DNA of 64,000 nt from Rodentibacter abscessus. GTDB taxonomy: Bacteria > Pseudomonadota > Gammaproteobacteria > Enterobacterales > Pasteurellaceae. The position numbers and the translations under genes are program-made. Below are positions 61,942 through 64,000 of this stretch, piece after piece. The notes under the pieces are model-generated. The model did no database searches. It was not told the DNA's origin and was given only the letters and a program-made list of their open reading frames with translations. Location: positions 1,674,001-1,738,000 of the forward strand of contig NZ_AP038785.1 of the NCBI RefSeq assembly GCF_047160095.1, written 5' to 3'. Each line of letters starts with the position of its first letter. The first letter of the stretch is position 1.

Positions 61942-62259
61942 CTAATATGCCGTATCCACCGGCAATTCTGCTTTCATCCAACCATCAAACCCACCAATCA
62001 CACTATATAAATTATCATAGCCTTGTTCTGCTAAGAATGTTGCTACACTGCGACTACTTACGCCATGATAGCAACTAATAATGATTGGCGAGTCAAAATC
62101 CACCCGTTCTTCAAATTGTAAAAAACTTTGATTAGTTAGGTGAAACGCACCTTTAGGGTGAGAATAAGCATAACGTTGTTCATCACGTACATCGACAAGC
62201 ATTGCGCCTTGTTGCGCCATTTCCCAAGCTTGTTGCGGGGTGATTTCTTTAAATGACAT
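61942..62259 (-). CDS. glpE: Thiosulfate sulfurtransferase GlpE
   Basis: Single-domain rhodanese of 105 residues. The active-site loop CYHGVSSRS holds the catalytic cysteine near residue 64. AMLVDVRDEQRYAYSHPKGAFHL is the N-terminal CDC25/rhodanese motif. The start shares one base with the rarD stop. In E. coli it lies with glpEGR, whereas here it is far from glpG-glpR. Confidence 0.92.
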   Translation of the reverse strand: MSFKEITPQQAWEMAQQGAMLVDVRDEQRYAYSHPKGAFHLTNQSFLQFEERVDFDSPIIISCYHGVSSRSVATFLAEQGYDNLYSVIGGFDGWMKAELPVDTAY

Positions 62260-63137
62260 TATAAAGATCCTTTTGCGTGCTGTTTGTACACGCCATCAAT
62301 AATCACAAGGCTCATCGCCAATACTAAACAGATAAAAAGCGGATAACTTTCCACATCAATTTTTTCACCGATAAAAAATGAAACAAACACCATCATAATG
62401 GTTTCGACATAGCCCAAAAGCCCAAGCAAATTCATCGGCAACATATTACTGGCGATCACATAGGCAATTAGCGCCGTACCACTGATAAAACCAAGCATAA
62501 CCAGCAATCCCCAAATATTCGGGTTACTTTGTTCAACCGTCACAAAATTTGTCTGCAAGGCAAAATAAATACTTATCGGCATTAAACAGAGCATTTCAAG
62601 ACAAAAGGAAGCAAGATCGGTATTTTTCAATGCTTTTCGGATAGAAAAATAAGTGGTGTAGCCCACGCAAACGACAATAGCCTCCCAAGATAATCCGCCT
62701 TTCATAATGATATTTGAAATCACACCAATCGCTGCGATGATGACAGCAATAAATTTAAAGGTGGAAATGCGTTCTTTAAAAATTAATCTTCCTGCCGCAA
62801 CCATCACTATCGGCAATAATAAATAACCGAAAGAAACACTCATTGAGCTACCGTTATTCGGCGCCCAAAGAAAAAGCCACATTTGAAAGCCCATTAATGC
62901 GCCACAAAACAAATAAGAGAGGGCAAAGTGCGGTTGTTTTTTAAGATGTTTTAGGCGGGTAATTAATGCCTCTTTCTGTTTAAATATCAATACGGCGAAC
63001 ACAACAAACGGAAAGGTAAAAATCATTCGATAGCCAAAAATATCCGTTCCACTTAAAGGTTTGAGCAGCGTGGAAAAATAATACATATAGCCGAATAAAA
63101 AAGAGGCTAATAATGAAACGAGAACACCTTTGAGCAT
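62259..63137 (-). CDS. rarD: RarD family EamA/DMT transporter
   Basis: 292-residue inner-membrane protein with about ten hydrophobic helices in two EamA repeats. MLKGVLVSLLASFLFGYMYYFSTLLKPLSGTDIFGYRMIF is the RarD start, and APNNGSSMSVSFGYLLLPIVMVAAGRLIFKERIS is conserved. Substrate unknown (chloramphenicol-sensitivity family in some species). Overlaps glpE by one base. Confidence 0.88.
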   Translation of the reverse strand: MLKGVLVSLLASFLFGYMYYFSTLLKPLSGTDIFGYRMIFTFPFVVFAVLIFKQKEALITRLKHLKKQPHFALSYLFCGALMGFQMWLFLWAPNNGSSMSVSFGYLLLPIVMVAAGRLIFKERISTFKFIAVIIAAIGVISNIIMKGGLSWEAIVVCVGYTTYFSIRKALKNTDLASFCLEMLCLMPISIYFALQTNFVTVEQSNPNIWGLLVMLGFISGTALIAYVIASNMLPMNLLGLLGYVETIMMVFVSFFIGEKIDVESYPLFICLVLAMSLVIIDGVYKQHAKGSL

Positions 63138-63170
63138 AGACCCCCCTTAATTTGAAGATTGCTATCCATT

Positions 63171-64000
63171 CTATTCCAACATTGCCCAAAATGCACGGAT
63201 TAAGGGGAGTTCTAAGTTCCTTTTCTGAGTACAAATTCCCAATTCAAAAGGTTCAATCGGTACATCTAAATTTAAACGGGAAATTTGGTTATTCATCGGA
63301 CTGTTATTAATTACTTCATCGGGCAACATCGCCAAGCCGAATCCTAACCCCACCATAGGCACAATCCCTTCGTGTCCGGCAACAGTGGCATAAATTTTAG
63401 GATGCTTAATTTTTTTCTCATGTAGCCATTGTTCAATCCGCTGCCTCGCATGACCTTCCACGGGAAAAATAAAAGGCATTTGTTGCCAATTAATCGGTTT
63501 TTCTTGCAACAACTGTGTTGCTAAGCAAGCGACACGCGGTGCAATCAAAGAAAGTTTAATCTCATCAATTTTATGAAATGCAACGCTTACCGGCAGGTTA
63601 TTAGGCTTTCCTGCAAGGGCGAGATCCGCTTGTTGGGTTTGAATTAACTCTACCGCTAATGCCGGATCGCCGGTGGTGAGTTGAATTTCCACTTTCGGAT
63701 AACGCTGACGAAACTGTTTTAATATCTGTGGCAAATGACTGTAAGAAGCGGTTACGGAACAAAAAAGTTTAAGTTCGCCGCAAAGTTCATCGGATTCATC
63801 ATTAAGCTGTTGTTTAAATTGCTGCCAATTCTGCCATTCATTTTTGGCAAATTGATAAAACTTTTCCCCTTTTTCCGTTAAACATACTTGGCGATTATCA
63901 CGAATAAAAAGCCTGTGCCCGATCTCTTCTTCTATTCGCTGAATTTGGCGTGAAAGCGTGGAGGGAGACATATGGTTTTGATTGGCGGTTTTGGCGAAAT
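63171..64000 (-). CDS. ilvY: LysR-type regulator IlvY, N-terminus cut by window edge
   Basis: LysR-family activator that controls ilvC (acetohydroxy acid isomeroreductase) in response to acetolactate (E. coli knowledge). The visible part runs from within the helix-turn-helix (FAKTANQNHMSPSTLSRQIQRIEEEIGHRLFIRDNRQVCLTEKG) to the end. The effector domain has LKLFCSVTASYSHLPQILKQFRQRYPKVEIQLTTGDP. The frame is open through base 64000, so about 20 codons are missing; the ATG at 63971 is internal. Confidence 0.92.
   Translation of the reverse strand, partial: FAKTANQNHMSPSTLSRQIQRIEEEIGHRLFIRDNRQVCLTEKGEKFYQFAKNEWQNWQQFKQQLNDESDELCGELKLFCSVTASYSHLPQILKQFRQRYPKVEIQLTTGDPALAVELIQTQQADLALAGKPNNLPVSVAFHKIDEIKLSLIAPRVACLATQLLQEKPINWQQMPFIFPVEGHARQRIEQWLHEKKIKHPKIYATVAGHEGIVPMVGLGFGLAMLPDEVINNSPMNNQISRLNLDVPIEPFELGICTQKRNLELPLIRAFWAMLE

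Noticed and set aside
1..64000. tRNA, rRNA genes and simple-sequence phase-variation tracts
   Set aside because: I found no cloverleaf or rRNA sequence, and no long tetranucleotide repeats of the CAAT or GACA kind near any gene start.

Overview
This window is chromosomal DNA of a gammaproteobacterium of the family Pasteurellaceae, from the lineage with the Haemophilus influenzae type of DNA uptake signal. The 9-base core AAGTGCGGT, or its complement ACCGCACTT, recurs dozens of times both between and inside genes. Many proteins are near-identical in layout to the H. influenzae set (HbpA, truD-surE-yqaA-nlpD, def-fmt-rsmB-trkA-mscL, tag-aroE-tsaC-yrdD-yheS, TehA, IlvY). I do not assign a species.

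Layout. 1-6970: end of glpK, its repressor glpR, rhomboid glpG, mobA, yihD-dsbA, maoP, the overlapping run trmA-rsmJ-rseC, and mobB. 7300-13000: haem/peptide-binding lipoprotein hbpA, pdxH, yjjW, then the nucleoside genes nupC and deoD. 13152-14568: a complete IS3-family (IS150-like) element inside what was a hairpin terminator. 14590-22450: nlpD and a small related lipoprotein, yqaA, surE, truD, then rraB, a SIMPL-domain protein, slyD, yagU and talB. 22750-30190: a GT9-like glycosyltransferase, mscL, trkA, a GT2 glycosyltransferase, rsmB, fmt and def. 30430-36820: a TonB-dependent receptor with a Fur-box-like site, and dnaE. 37058-38406: a repeat element split by an IS110-family element. 38420-43530: gpt, pepD, an AT-rich two-gene ATPase/TOPRIM-like cassette and tehA. 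43960-54280: rpoC, rpoB, rplL, rplJ with leader and promoter, and ridA. 54330-64000: mlaA, lptD, tag-aroE-tsaC-yrdD, yheS, glpE, rarD and the start of ilvY. I saw no tRNA, rRNA or CRISPR.

Non-coding structure is the most notable part. (1) About ten intergenic copies of a palindromic element carry outer ends like CGGTATTATGTAG and inner arms like GGTGCGTTACGGC. Two copies have 7-9 bp flanking direct repeats. (2) Two copies of a roughly 108-bp TA-ended miniature element (TATAGTGAATTAAATTT-type ends) abut genes; one supplies the last codons and stop of the SIMPL gene. (3) The IS110-family element sits exactly inside a copy of repeat family 1 with a CT core at both ends. Its 5' leader reads as a bridge RNA: two 7-nt donor guides match its own two ends exactly, and an 8-nt target guide matches the repeat it is inserted in. 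It thus appears to be an RNA-guided transposon programmed to a dispersed repeat of its host.

The genes mix core housekeeping (transcription, DNA replication, translation initiation, envelope biogenesis by LptD/MlaA, molybdenum cofactor, nucleoside salvage) with a few accessory items: the two IS elements, the ATPase/TOPRIM-like pair (a candidate defence module), the two glycosyltransferases and the TonB receptor.
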